Source of the DNA: Marispirochaeta sp963667435
Lineage (GTDB): Bacteria > Spirochaetota > Spirochaetia > JC444 > Marispirochaetaceae
Length of the DNA: 64,000 bases
Direction of reading: 5' to 3'
NCBI GenBank assembly: GCA_963667435.1
Contig: OY763414.1
Span: forward strand, 1,426,001-1,490,000
Below are positions 1 to 7,713 of this stretch, in pieces (the stretch's first letter is position 1; the number at the start of each line of letters is the position of its first letter). A program made the translations under genes and the position numbers. The notes under the pieces were generated by a model that saw only the letters and a program-made list of their open reading frames with translations, searched no databases and was not told the DNA's origin.

Positions 1-441
1 CTTTGAATAAAAACAGTCCGCATAACAGATCAGTTTCTCCTCCCAGGAAAGAGGGAGCATATCCCGGTGAGGAAGATCAATCTTTTCCCTGATAATATCC
101 TCCCTGCTGACTCCGGTAAGAAAATGGCGCTCACAAACCAGTGCATGACGCTCAAACCCGGCATCCTCCAGCATCTGACGCCCGATTATTCCATGATGCA
201 GATACGGGGCTATTCCACAACAGTGGAGGGAAGGAGTATCGGTTCCGATCATTCCGATATCATGCAGAATTGCAGCTTCCCGGAGAAAGACAAAATCGGT
301 GGTTTTTTCGGGAAACCTTCGAGCTACTGCTTCCGCTTTCTCCGCCACGGCTCTTCCGTGAATCAGAAGGATTCTCCGGGCATCCGGCGCCCCGACATAA
401 AGTGTATCTATAAGATCCAGGGGAGAAGTGACCGTTTCCAT
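1..441 (-). CDS. HD-domain phosphohydrolase, 3' part cut by window edge
   Basis: The frame is open from an ATG at 441 to the window edge, giving 147 residues without a stop. The HD-superfamily signature is visible: His28, the ILHDIGM stretch with His60-Asp61, and His82-His83, fitting an HDIG-type metal-dependent phosphohydrolase. It starts 5 bp after the stop of the HAD hydrolase gene on the same strand, so the two are probably cotranscribed and translationally coupled. Substrate is not evident. HD proteins of this short type often act on nucleotides or small phosphoesters (family knowledge), and pairing with a Cof-type HAD phosphatase suggests general housekeeping of phosphorylated metabolites (inference). 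Confidence 0.75.
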   Translation of the reverse strand, partial: METVTSPLDLIDTLYVGAPDARRILLIHGRAVAEKAEAVARRFPEKTTDFVFLREAAILHDIGMIGTDTPSLHCCGIAPYLHHGIIGRQMLEDAGFERHALVCERHFLTGVSREDIIREKIDLPHRDMLPLSWEEKLICYADCFYSK

Positions 442-446
442 GCAAA

Positions 447-1277
447 TCAGCTGTCGCCGGAAACAGCAAAGGCTTCGGGAATAAAGCGGGCAATAGCCTC
501 GGCGACTCCGTCCTGTTGATGGTTACGTTCCGTAACAAAACGGGCCACCTGTTTAACCTCTTCCCGGGCATTGGCCATGGCTACGCTTACACCGGCCCAG
601 GAGAGCATGCCGTAATCATTCATGGAATCACCGATGGCCATGACCTCATCAACAGGGATATCCAGCACATCCGCGACATAAGCCAGCGCCGTACCCTTGT
701 CTGCATCGGAACGGAGTATCTCGAGGAAATAGGGCTTTGAAGTAAAGATGTTTGCAGCATCGCCTAAAACCGATTTAAGCTCCGCCTCAACCGGAATAAG
801 GGCTTCCGGATCACCGGGAATTACAAACTTGGTGCGGGGCACAGTTAAACTTGCTCCGAAGGATTCCACCTGATGCCAGCGCTGCCCTGTAAGCTTGCAA
901 TCCTCATCGGTGTAGTGGCTGGGACCGGCAGCGAAGATATCACCATCACCATAGTACTGCATGGTCATGCCGTGACGCTGCACAATTTCCCAGGCCTCTA
1001 TTCCCACGGCAGGTTCCAGAGGACGCTCCATAACCACAGCCTCGGTCTCTGTTGAAACCACTGTTGCACCGTTATTGGTTATCATAAAACCCGGCCGCCC
1101 CCACATTCCTAACTGCCTGCCGAACTGACGCATGGAGAAGAGGGTCCGCCCTGAAGCAAGAAGGACCGTGACACCTGCTGCTTCCGCAGATTTCACGGCC
1201 TTCATGTTTTCGTTACTTATTGTAAGCTCCTCCGTCAGGAGGGTATCATCAAGATCAAGGGCCAGTAATCGTACCAT
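447..1277 (-). CDS. Cof-type HAD-superfamily (IIB) phosphatase
   Basis: The 276-residue product has the HAD nucleophile motif DLDDT at residues 8-12, the lysine region, and a late GDSMNDYGML loop, which is the layout of Cof/YbiV-type HAD-IIB sugar-phosphate or FMN phosphatases. Length is typical for the family. The cytosolic enzyme should dephosphorylate a small phosphorylated metabolite; the exact substrate cannot be read from sequence. It is the first gene of a unit that continues into the HD-domain gene. The ATG at 1277 has no Shine-Dalgarno sequence: a -10 box (TACATT) ends 6 nt before it, so the mRNA is predicted to be leaderless. Confidence 0.85.
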   Translation of the reverse strand: MVRLLALDLDDTLLTEELTISNENMKAVKSAEAAGVTVLLASGRTLFSMRQFGRQLGMWGRPGFMITNNGATVVSTETEAVVMERPLEPAVGIEAWEIVQRHGMTMQYYGDGDIFAAGPSHYTDEDCKLTGQRWHQVESFGASLTVPRTKFVIPGDPEALIPVEAELKSVLGDAANIFTSKPYFLEILRSDADKGTALAYVADVLDIPVDEVMAIGDSMNDYGMLSWAGVSVAMANAREEVKQVARFVTERNHQQDGVAEAIARFIPEAFAVSGDS

Positions 1278-1283
1278 GGCCCT

Positions 1284-1312
1284 AATGTACCAACGGATTA
1301 CCCGCTTATCAA
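1284..1312 (-). promoter_or_regulatory. Promoter of Cof-type phosphatase gene, leaderless type
   Basis: On the minus strand TTGATA (1312-1307), a 17-bp spacer and TACATT (1289-1284). Only 6 nt separate the -10 box from the ATG at 1277, so transcription should start at or next to the A of the start codon. Confidence 0.65.
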
Positions 1313-2361
1313 GCGTCCGGCTTGAAGGAGCTGGTAACTTTATCTTCGGGAATATCGTTTTTGAGTACTTCCGGATTTACAATTGAGTCCGGCAGCTCGC
1401 CATCGGCCATCTTAATCAGGGAATCCACCAGAGAACGGGCAACAGCACATACCGCATCCACATTATTCGCAGCACCCGCAACGTGAGGAGTACAGATGGC
1501 ATTGTCGCAGGCAAGCAGAGGGTTGTCTGCAGGTACCGGTTCTTCTTCAAACACATCCGTTGCCGCACCGGCTATTACACCGTCGTTGAGAATCTTAGCA
1601 AGAACCGCGTCATCATAAATTCCACCCCGGCTGGTATTAATAAAAAATGCCGAAGGTTTCATCATTTTGAAGTGTTCCTCAGTAAGCATTCCCGTTGTTC
1701 CGGCAGTAAGAGGCATGTGGCAGCTGACGTAGTCGGAAGTTTTAAGCACTTCTTCAAGACTTACCAGTTTAATTCCCTTGGCAGCCATTTTCTTCTCATC
1801 CGCATAGGGATCATAGGCCTGCACCTTCATTCCCATGGGTGCTACAAGTTCAACAAGACGCTGTGCAATTCCACCGCTGGCTAGCAGTCCGAGTGTTCTT
1901 CCCTGCACATAATAAGTTGTGAAGGCGTTTTTACCGGCAAACTGTTTTTCCCGGATATAGGTATTGAAGAAGGTCATACGCATATTAAGGGCCATAATAA
2001 ATGCGAGGGCGGTTTCCGCAACCGACTCTCTTAAGCCCCCGGGAGCATTGGAGAGAATTACATTGTGTCTGTTACACGCAGGTATATCCACATTCTCAAA
2101 GCCCGCACCGAAACGACCGACCCACTTCAGGTTGTTTCCTTCCATGGTGGCATCATTAACCAGGCGGTGGCCCATAATGATGTAATAATCAACATCTTTA
2201 AGTTCTTCCGGCGCTACCTCATGACTGGGTTTGGAATCAATGGTACGCAGGTATTTAAGTTCAAACCGGCCGTCTTTTTCCAGACGGTCAATCTCTTCAC
2301 TGTAGCCTTCATATTTGCCGCAGTAATCAAACTCGAAAGCGACAACATGCTTTTTGCTCAT
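1309..2361 (-). CDS. D-2-hydroxyacid dehydrogenase (NAD-dependent)
   Basis: A 350-residue protein of the D-isomer-specific 2-hydroxyacid dehydrogenase family (related to D-3-phosphoglycerate dehydrogenase and glyoxylate reductase). Visible signatures are the nucleotide-binding region around LGLLASGGIAQR (its glycine pattern deviates from the usual GxGxxG), the NTSRGG stretch, the DVFEEEP glutamate and the TPHVAG histidine. It reversibly reduces a 2-keto acid; the substrate is unknown. The start at 2361 is chosen because the family N-terminus begins there and GGAG lies 7 nt upstream; the longer frame to 2421 has no support. It stands alone between the HAD gene and rph. Confidence 0.85.
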   Translation of the reverse strand: MSKKHVVAFEFDYCGKYEGYSEEIDRLEKDGRFELKYLRTIDSKPSHEVAPEELKDVDYYIIMGHRLVNDATMEGNNLKWVGRFGAGFENVDIPACNRHNVILSNAPGGLRESVAETALAFIMALNMRMTFFNTYIREKQFAGKNAFTTYYVQGRTLGLLASGGIAQRLVELVAPMGMKVQAYDPYADEKKMAAKGIKLVSLEEVLKTSDYVSCHMPLTAGTTGMLTEEHFKMMKPSAFFINTSRGGIYDDAVLAKILNDGVIAGAATDVFEEEPVPADNPLLACDNAICTPHVAGAANNVDAVCAVARSLVDSLIKMADGELPDSIVNPEVLKNDIPEDKVTSSFKPDA

Positions 2362-2501
2362 TCTGTTGCTCCTGTCTCCGATATAAAAAGATAAAAAAAT
2401 TGTGTATACAATCTGCATCACAATGCTATAGCAAAATTAAACCGGAGTCAAGAAAAAGAGGTGCAATATGCTGGCATGAATTTCCCGAAAACGTAGACTC
2501 C

Positions 2502-2529
2502 TGTACAGATGGAAAGGATATGCTATCTT
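2502..2529 (+). promoter_or_regulatory. Promoter of rph, leaderless type
   Basis: TGTACA (2502-2507) and TATCTT (2524-2529) with a 16-bp spacer. Seven nt separate the -10 box from the rph ATG at 2537 and no ribosome site lies at normal distance, so a leaderless transcript is predicted. Confidence 0.45.
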
Positions 2530-2536
2530 AATAACT

Positions 2537-3229
2537 ATGCGAAAGACAGAATTCATTACCAATTACGTAAAGCACCCCGCCGGCAGCTGTCTTGCCTGCT
2601 TCGGCGACACAAAAGTAATCTGCACAGCTACCATTGAGGAATCTGTACCCCCGTTTCTGAGAGACAGCGGTTCAGGCTGGCTTACAGCGGAGTATTCAAT
2701 GCTTCCAGGCAGTACCGGCGGCGGAAGAAAACGCCGCGACGGTGTAAAGCGGGATGGAAGAGGAGTTGAGATAAGCCGGCTTATTGGACGTTCCCTGAGA
2801 GCCGCAGTTAAACTTGAATCTCTGGGTGAAGTCAGTATAGTTATCGACTGCGATGTCCTGCAGGCTGACGGCGGGACCAGAACAGCTGCCATATCCGGCG
2901 GCTGGGTAGCCCTGGTTCTGGCCCTGGAAAAGCTTGCACAGACTCAAGGCACTTCAGGTCCGGAAGCATATTTATCCGGCCAGCTTGCTGCGGTAAGTGT
3001 GGGAATAGTTGAGGGTAAAATTATCTGCGACCTCGATTACGCCCATGATTCCAGGGCAGAGGTTGACCTGAACGTCGTAATGCGGGACAGCAGCCTCGTT
3101 GAGGTTCAGGGCACCGGGGAAAAAGGAGTTTTCGACAGGGAGTTTCTGAATAAACTGCTGGATGCCGCAGAGGCTGGCATAGCTGAAATAAAGAAAAGCC
3201 AGAACAGGGCATTGAAAGACCGTAGTTAG
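2537..3229 (+). CDS. rph: Ribonuclease PH
   Basis: A 230-residue phosphorolytic 3'-5' exoribonuclease that trims tRNA 3' ends using phosphate. Family landmarks are GDTKV near residue 24, the GWLTAEYSMLPGST stretch, the RDGVKRDGRGVEISRLIGRSLR basic region that binds phosphate and RNA, and the IDCDVLQADGGTRTA active-site segment. Compared with typical RNase PH the extreme N-terminus is short by about ten residues: the usual MRxDGR stretch is missing, and the upstream frame meets a stop before any plausible start. It stands alone and is convergent with the lipoprotein gene at 3299. Confidence 0.93.
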   Translation: MRKTEFITNYVKHPAGSCLACFGDTKVICTATIEESVPPFLRDSGSGWLTAEYSMLPGSTGGGRKRRDGVKRDGRGVEISRLIGRSLRAAVKLESLGEVSIVIDCDVLQADGGTRTAAISGGWVALVLALEKLAQTQGTSGPEAYLSGQLAAVSVGIVEGKIICDLDYAHDSRAEVDLNVVMRDSSLVEVQGTGEKGVFDREFLNKLLDAAEAGIAEIKKSQNRALKDRS

Positions 3230-3241
3230 ATAAAAACGGAC

Positions 3242-3275
3242 AAAAAACCGGAAGGAGAATATCACCTCCTTCCGG
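3242..3275 (-). terminator. Rho-independent terminator of lipoprotein gene
   Basis: Perfect 10-bp stem (3248-3257 with 3266-3275, CCGGAAGGAG and its complement) and a 7-nt loop. Six A residues at 3242-3247 give a U-run on the minus-strand transcript. It lies between two convergent genes and may also slow readthrough from rph. Confidence 0.85.
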
Positions 3276-3298
3276 CATATCATATTAAACCATGGATT

Positions 3299-4117
3299 CT
3301 AAAATGAACCGAGACGGGTTTTATAGCCGGTTTTATTGGAAGTAAGTTCACCGGTAATTGCGGTGTCATCGGTTTTATTTACCCAGGAATACTTGACAAT
3401 GTCTCCGGGAACAGAGGAGGCAAGCCACCATTCATAGCGAACCTCATAGCCTTGTTCATCGGCATTTTCCGGGACATAGGTATCTTCGATCAGGAAATGT
3501 TCTGCGGAGTAGGTTCCGGCGGGAACAGTAACGGAAACTTTTCCGGTGGAGAAATTCTTGAAATCACCATCATAGAAACCAACCTCTTCGGTTGTCTCTT
3601 CTTCAACTTCTGCCCCTTCGGCAGATTGATCCTGCTCAGGAATCCACTCCCTCACACTGTCGGTTTCTTCATCATGATAGCGGAACTTCAGGAGTGTGTA
3701 CTCCTTATCAACCAGCGCTTCAGATATAAACTCCTCTTCATTTTCCGCTTTATATCGTAAAAACCACCAGGCAGTACCGTCTGAATTGCGTTTCAGCAGC
3801 GCGCGTTCAACCTGAACTGAACTTTCACTATTACCGTCTTTGGAGGTAATATTCCAGGAAACACCCTCGCCCTCGCGAAAATCTTCATACCCGGCACCGT
3901 ACCCACCGGCATAGAAAACCTGGGCATACATGATTGTTGCAATCATTGAGTCTTCCAGTGCTCCAAGTCCGACAGCATCTGCTACTGCCTGATTCATCCG
4001 CGCTTCTGTTTTACCCATGGTTGCATCGTAGATAAGATCCTCAAAGGATAGACACCCTCCGAGGAATCCCGCAAGAATCAGGATAATAGATAAGCTTGTA
4101 ATTCTTCTGATATTCAT
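3299..4117 (-). CDS. Hypothetical lipoprotein
   Basis: A 272-residue product with a hydrophobic signal segment and a lipobox LGGC with the lipidated cysteine near residue 22, so it should be anchored to a membrane facing the periplasm or outside. I do not recognise the family. The mature part is rich in acidic residues and aromatic strands, with repeated W-x-L-x-Y-K type segments that suggest beta structure. The ATG at 4117 has GGAG 8-9 nt upstream and a TATAAT-like box before that. It is transcribed divergently from the sensor kinase at 4285, so a shared regulation region is possible. Confidence 0.7.
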   Translation of the reverse strand: MNIRRITSLSIILILAGFLGGCLSFEDLIYDATMGKTEARMNQAVADAVGLGALEDSMIATIMYAQVFYAGGYGAGYEDFREGEGVSWNITSKDGNSESSVQVERALLKRNSDGTAWWFLRYKAENEEEFISEALVDKEYTLLKFRYHDEETDSVREWIPEQDQSAEGAEVEEETTEEVGFYDGDFKNFSTGKVSVTVPAGTYSAEHFLIEDTYVPENADEQGYEVRYEWWLASSVPGDIVKYSWVNKTDDTAITGELTSNKTGYKTRLGSF

Positions 4118-4284
4118 ACTTATAGCTCCTGCAATTATATAATATGCAAATATTTCACCCTTTTATGCAAAAGGTCAACACTCCATTATATCAGCTGACC
4201 TTTGTCTTGAGGAGAAAAATCAGGTATACCTCAATTGCCTTTAGCAAAAAAACCGATATCTTTAACAAGGGAGTTAAACAGCCT

Positions 4285-5835
4285 ATGAATTCCGCCGGGA
4301 TCGTATTCAGAAAACTTGCCGCTTTTCTTCTTTTTACTTTGCTGTTTCCCAGTACCACAATAAGTGCAACTCCGCTAATAGTCGGCTCCGAACCAGATTA
4401 TCCACCCTTCTGCAGTATGAATAAGAACGGAGAAGCCATCGGATTTTCCGTGGATCTGTTCAGGGCAAGTGCTGAATCTATGGGCTATGAAGTGAAGTTT
4501 GTTGTACGCCCCTGGAACATTCTGCTTGAACAGCTTAAAAACGGTCAAATTGATGCCCTCCCCCTAGTAGGATACTCAGATCAACGAGCAGGATTCCTTG
4601 ACTTCACCTTTCCCTACACCACCCTGCGGGGTGCGGTTTTCGTACGCAGGAGTCAGAAACATATAACCTCGCTTCAGGATCTGAAGGAACGGGAAATACT
4701 GGTAATGGCCGGAGACAATGCAGATGAATATGTAACCCGGGAAAACATTTCCGGTGCGATTATCAGAACAGATTCATTCGACATCGCCTTCAGGCTTCTT
4801 CAATCAGGTGCTCACGATGCGGTTATTGCCCAACGACTTATGGGGGAAAAACTGCTTGAGGAAATGGAAATCGATTCCATTGTTCCCCTGGATATTGAAC
4901 TTCCCGGATTTGCCCAGGAGTTCCGCTTTGCGGTCACAAAGGGAAACAGTAAACTCCTTAAAGACCTCGATACCGGCCTTCTTCAAACAATATCAGATGG
5001 TACCTATTTCCGCCTGCATACCAAATGGTTCAGTGCCAAGGACTGGCAGGACACCCCACTCCTTGAGAAGCTGTATTCCCTGCGTTGGATAATACTTCCA
5101 GTGCTGCTTGTCCTGCTTGCATCCTTTATCCTCTATCTTCGAATAGAAATAAAAAGAAAAACACGACGCCTGCAGAAAGAAATTGTCCAGCGGCAGGAGA
5201 CGGAAAATTATCTGCACAAGCTGCTGAAAGAAAAAGAGATCCTCCTGAAAGAAGTACATCACCGAATAAAAAACAACTTTGCAACTGTGGAAAGCCTGTT
5301 ATCGCTCCAGGCATCGGAAGTGAAAAATGAAGAGTCGAAATCGCTTCTAATGGAGTCCATAAGCCGAATTAGCAGCATGCGACTCCTTTATGAGAAAATG
5401 TTGCTGTCCGATATGTATAAAAGTACTTCCCTGAAAATTTATCTTAATAATCTCATCGATGAAATACGGCAATTATACCGGGGCAGTACAGATATACAGG
5501 TCGAGACACGTATTGATGATGTCATACTTGAACCGCGAGTCCTGTTTTCCCTGGGCTTGATAATAAACGAGCTGATTACAAACTGCCTCAAATATGCCTT
5601 TATTTCCGCTCCCAGAGGCATGCTCACTGTTGATGTGAAGCTGCACGAAAACACCCTGTACCTGAAAGTAAGTGACAACGGTAACGGTCTGCCGAAAAAG
5701 TTCGTTCTGGAAGAACAGCAGGGATTTGGATTGAACCTGGTACAAATGCTGGTTGAACAGTATCAGGGGGATCTTTCCATGACATCCACAGGGGAAGGAA
5801 CTACAGCCGATATTATGATCCACCTTTCCATCTGA
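4285..5835 (+). CDS. Sensor histidine kinase with periplasmic amino-acid-type binding domain
   Basis: A 516-residue membrane kinase. Order: signal peptide, a family-3 solute-binding domain (about residues 35-260; starts IVGSEPDYPPF and contains the FTFPYT motif), one membrane helix near residue 280, a short coiled coil, then HisKA_2 (EVHHRIKNNFATVESLL with the phosphoacceptor His) and an HATPase domain with NELITNCLKYAF and GNGLGL-like boxes. The ligand-binding fold outside the membrane implies it senses an amino acid or other polar solute directly. HisKA_2 kinases usually pair with a response regulator encoded elsewhere; none is adjacent. The start at 4285 is preferred because AAGGGAG lies upstream and the signal peptide begins there. 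Confidence 0.85.
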   Translation: MNSAGIVFRKLAAFLLFTLLFPSTTISATPLIVGSEPDYPPFCSMNKNGEAIGFSVDLFRASAESMGYEVKFVVRPWNILLEQLKNGQIDALPLVGYSDQRAGFLDFTFPYTTLRGAVFVRRSQKHITSLQDLKEREILVMAGDNADEYVTRENISGAIIRTDSFDIAFRLLQSGAHDAVIAQRLMGEKLLEEMEIDSIVPLDIELPGFAQEFRFAVTKGNSKLLKDLDTGLLQTISDGTYFRLHTKWFSAKDWQDTPLLEKLYSLRWIILPVLLVLLASFILYLRIEIKRKTRRLQKEIVQRQETENYLHKLLKEKEILLKEVHHRIKNNFATVESLLSLQASEVKNEESKSLLMESISRISSMRLLYEKMLLSDMYKSTSLKIYLNNLIDEIRQLYRGSTDIQVETRIDDVILEPRVLFSLGLIINELITNCLKYAFISAPRGMLTVDVKLHENTLYLKVSDNGNGLPKKFVLEEQQGFGLNLVQMLVEQYQGDLSMTSTGEGTTADIMIHLSI

Positions 5836-5888
5836 GCCACCCCTAACGTTGACACCCCCGGCGGATTCCACTACTATTCTCTCCACAC

Positions 5889-5962
<74 letters not shown>

Positions 5963-5968
5963 AAAAAA

Positions 5969-5998
5969 GAACCGGGCCATGTGGCCGGTTCTTTTTTT
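5969..5998 (+). terminator. Rho-independent terminator after tRNA-Arg
   Basis: Stem GAACCGG(G)CCA with TGGCCGGTTC (5969-5979 / 5982-5991, one bulge) followed by seven T residues. Confidence 0.9.
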
Positions 5999-6042
5999 AT
6001 CCTTGAAGTGTACTGAACGCATGGAAGTGAGAATCGTGTGCA

Positions 6043-6188
6043 GGAATCCGCCAGAGGCGGTATTCCAACCCAAGGCTATGGCAGGGTTTTCCCTTTATGG
6101 GAAAAGCCCGAGAATAGCCGCCGTGGCCAGGGATGGCACTAACGTGACATCGCGAGCCGAAGGGTTACGCAGTAAACCGCACGGTCGG
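6043..6188 (+). other. Chain of four imperfect hairpins, unexplained structured element
   Basis: Just past the tRNA terminator four stem-loops follow one another: 6043-6052/6056-6066 (GGAATCCGCC, loop AGA), 6084-6093/6099-6109 (GGGTTTTCCC, loop TTTAT), 6123-6129/6134-6139 (GTGGCCA, loop GGGA), and 6157-6160/6185-6188 enclosing 6163-6166/6175-6178. The first three each carry a single bulge. The 72-codon open frame 5979-6197 spans it but begins inside the tRNA terminator, has no ribosome site and matches no family I know. The element may be a structured RNA, a mobile-element relic or an integration scar; sequence alone cannot decide. Confidence 0.45.
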
Positions 6189-6197
6189 GGCACCTGA

Positions 6198-6446
6198 TTA
6201 CAGAACCCGGTAAACCAGGACTTCACAGGTGGAATCCTCTTCTTTTACATACTCAATGGTCTGCTTTTCCAGTAATTCCCATTTATCCCGCCTCTCCAGA
6301 TCAGTAGTAACCTCATAATAATTCTGATCCTTCCAGGCATCTGTTTTCACGGTAAAACAGAGTATACCGCCGGACCAGATGATCCGAACAAGTTCAAACA
6401 ATGCATCAGGGCCCACATGACCAAAGGTAAAGGTATCGCCACTATA
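6198..6446 (-). pseudogene. C-terminal remnant of a class I SAM-dependent methyltransferase
   Basis: The minus-strand frame encodes the last beta strands of a class I methyltransferase: FTFGHVGPDALFELVRII, GGILCFTV, then GKWELL-like (DKWELLEKQTIEY) and the terminal VYRVL. Similarity begins right after an in-frame stop at 6447-6449. The SAM-binding N-terminal half (motif I with GxGxG) is absent; pfkA promoter sequence occupies that place. The only possible start is a GTG at 6416 without a ribosome site. This is best read as a truncated gene left by a deletion or rearrangement beside the tRNA locus. Confidence 0.65.
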
Positions 6447-6495
6447 CTACCCTCCCATGGCCCGGTTGTACAGGAACTAAAAAAAGACTCCTCTC

Positions 6496-6524
6496 TTTAT
6501 ATAGCCGCCCTAATTCTCTATAAT
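6496..6524 (+). promoter_or_regulatory. Promoter of pfkA, leaderless type
   Basis: TTTATA (6496-6501), 17-bp spacer, consensus TATAAT (6519-6524). Seven nt separate the -10 box from the ATG at 6532 and there is no Shine-Dalgarno sequence. Confidence 0.65.
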
Positions 6525-6531
6525 CTTATCC

Positions 6532-7713
6532 ATGAACAAGATGCCCTCCAAAACCAGATGTATCGGAATCCTCACCTCCGGCGGAGACTGCCCCGGCCTG
6601 AATGCGGCCATCCGCGGTGTCGCCAAAGCGGCTATGAACAACTACGGAATTAAAGTTGTTGGAATCCAGGATGGTTTCCGCGGTCTGGTGGAAAATCGCA
6701 CCATGATTCTCGATGACAGGAATGTCTCAGGATTGCTGACCATGGGGGGAACCATCCTCGGAACGAGCAGGGATAAACCCCATAAGATGCCAATGGGTGG
6801 AAAGAAGCAGGACATGACCATGGCTGCAGTCGAGAATATTCGCCGCCATCAGATTGACTGTCTGGTCTGCCTTGGTGGCGGAGGGACCCAGAAAAACGCC
6901 AACCATCTGCATACAAAGGGGGGAATAAACGTTATAACCCTTCCGAAGACCATCGATAACGATGTCTGGGGTACGGATGTCACCTTCGGATTTGACACTG
7001 CCATGGGTATCGCCACCGAGGCGATCGATCGGCTTCATACTACAGCAACCAGTCATCACCGCATTATTGTCTGCGAAATCATGGGGAACAATGCAGGATG
7101 GCTGGCATTGGGTGCAGGAGTTGCGGGAGGGGCGGATGTTATCCTGATTCCCGAGATTCCCTATGATCTCAATGCTGTGGCAGAGCATCTGACAGAAAGA
7201 AGACGAACAGGCAAAAGGTTTTCCATAATCGCTATCGCAGAAGGTGCAAAGTCCATAGATGAGGTAGAGGCAGCAAGCAAAGCTGAAGAAGATAATCTGA
7301 AAGCAGAAAAAGAAGAGGTCCGCTTCGATGAGCAGGGTTTTCCCTACCATCCGGTCAAGGAGCCGAAAGCCTCACAGCTTACCCGTCAAATACAGGAGCT
7401 CACCGGTATTGAAGCCCGGGTAACCTTTCTCGGACATGTTCAGCGGGGAGGAATCCCCTCTGCCACGGACCGGCTCTACAGCACTCTGTTAGGTACAAAA
7501 GCCGCTGAACTCCTTGCGGCAGGAGAGTACAATGTTATGGTTTCCATACAGGGGAAAACCTGTACATCCATTCCATTGAGCGAAGTCGCAGGCAAGAAGA
7601 AGACAGTACCATTTGACCACCCCTGGATACGCAGTGCCCGGCTGGTTGGTACCTGTCTGGGAGAATCGAAACAGACCGCGCTTTCGGGTGAAAACAAAAA
7701 AACCGCAGGTTAA
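6532..7713 (+). CDS. pfkA: 6-phosphofructokinase (group III type)
   Basis: A 393-residue phosphofructokinase catalysing the committed glycolytic phosphorylation of fructose 6-phosphate. Landmarks are ILTSGGDCPGLNAAIRG near the N-terminus, PKTIDNDVWGTDVTFGFDTA with the catalytic TIDND Asp, EIMGNNAGW and GHVQRGG. In the phosphodonor loop the protein reads LGGGGTQK. Gly at the position equivalent to E. coli 104 fits an ATP user, but the neighbouring Mg-ligand Asp103 is also Gly, and Lys precedes TIDND, as in PPi enzymes and the mixed group III. Donor use (ATP, PPi or both) therefore needs assay. It overlaps the end of the convergent deacetylase gene by 4 bp. Confidence 0.9.
   Translation: MNKMPSKTRCIGILTSGGDCPGLNAAIRGVAKAAMNNYGIKVVGIQDGFRGLVENRTMILDDRNVSGLLTMGGTILGTSRDKPHKMPMGGKKQDMTMAAVENIRRHQIDCLVCLGGGGTQKNANHLHTKGGINVITLPKTIDNDVWGTDVTFGFDTAMGIATEAIDRLHTTATSHHRIIVCEIMGNNAGWLALGAGVAGGADVILIPEIPYDLNAVAEHLTERRRTGKRFSIIAIAEGAKSIDEVEAASKAEEDNLKAEKEEVRFDEQGFPYHPVKEPKASQLTRQIQELTGIEARVTFLGHVQRGGIPSATDRLYSTLLGTKAAELLAAGEYNVMVSIQGKTCTSIPLSEVAGKKKTVPFDHPWIRSARLVGTCLGESKQTALSGENKKTAG

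Noticed and set aside
5979..6197. 72-residue open frame over the hairpin chain
   Set aside because: It begins inside the tRNA terminator, has no ribosome site or promoter, and the hairpins explain the sequence constraints better than a protein.
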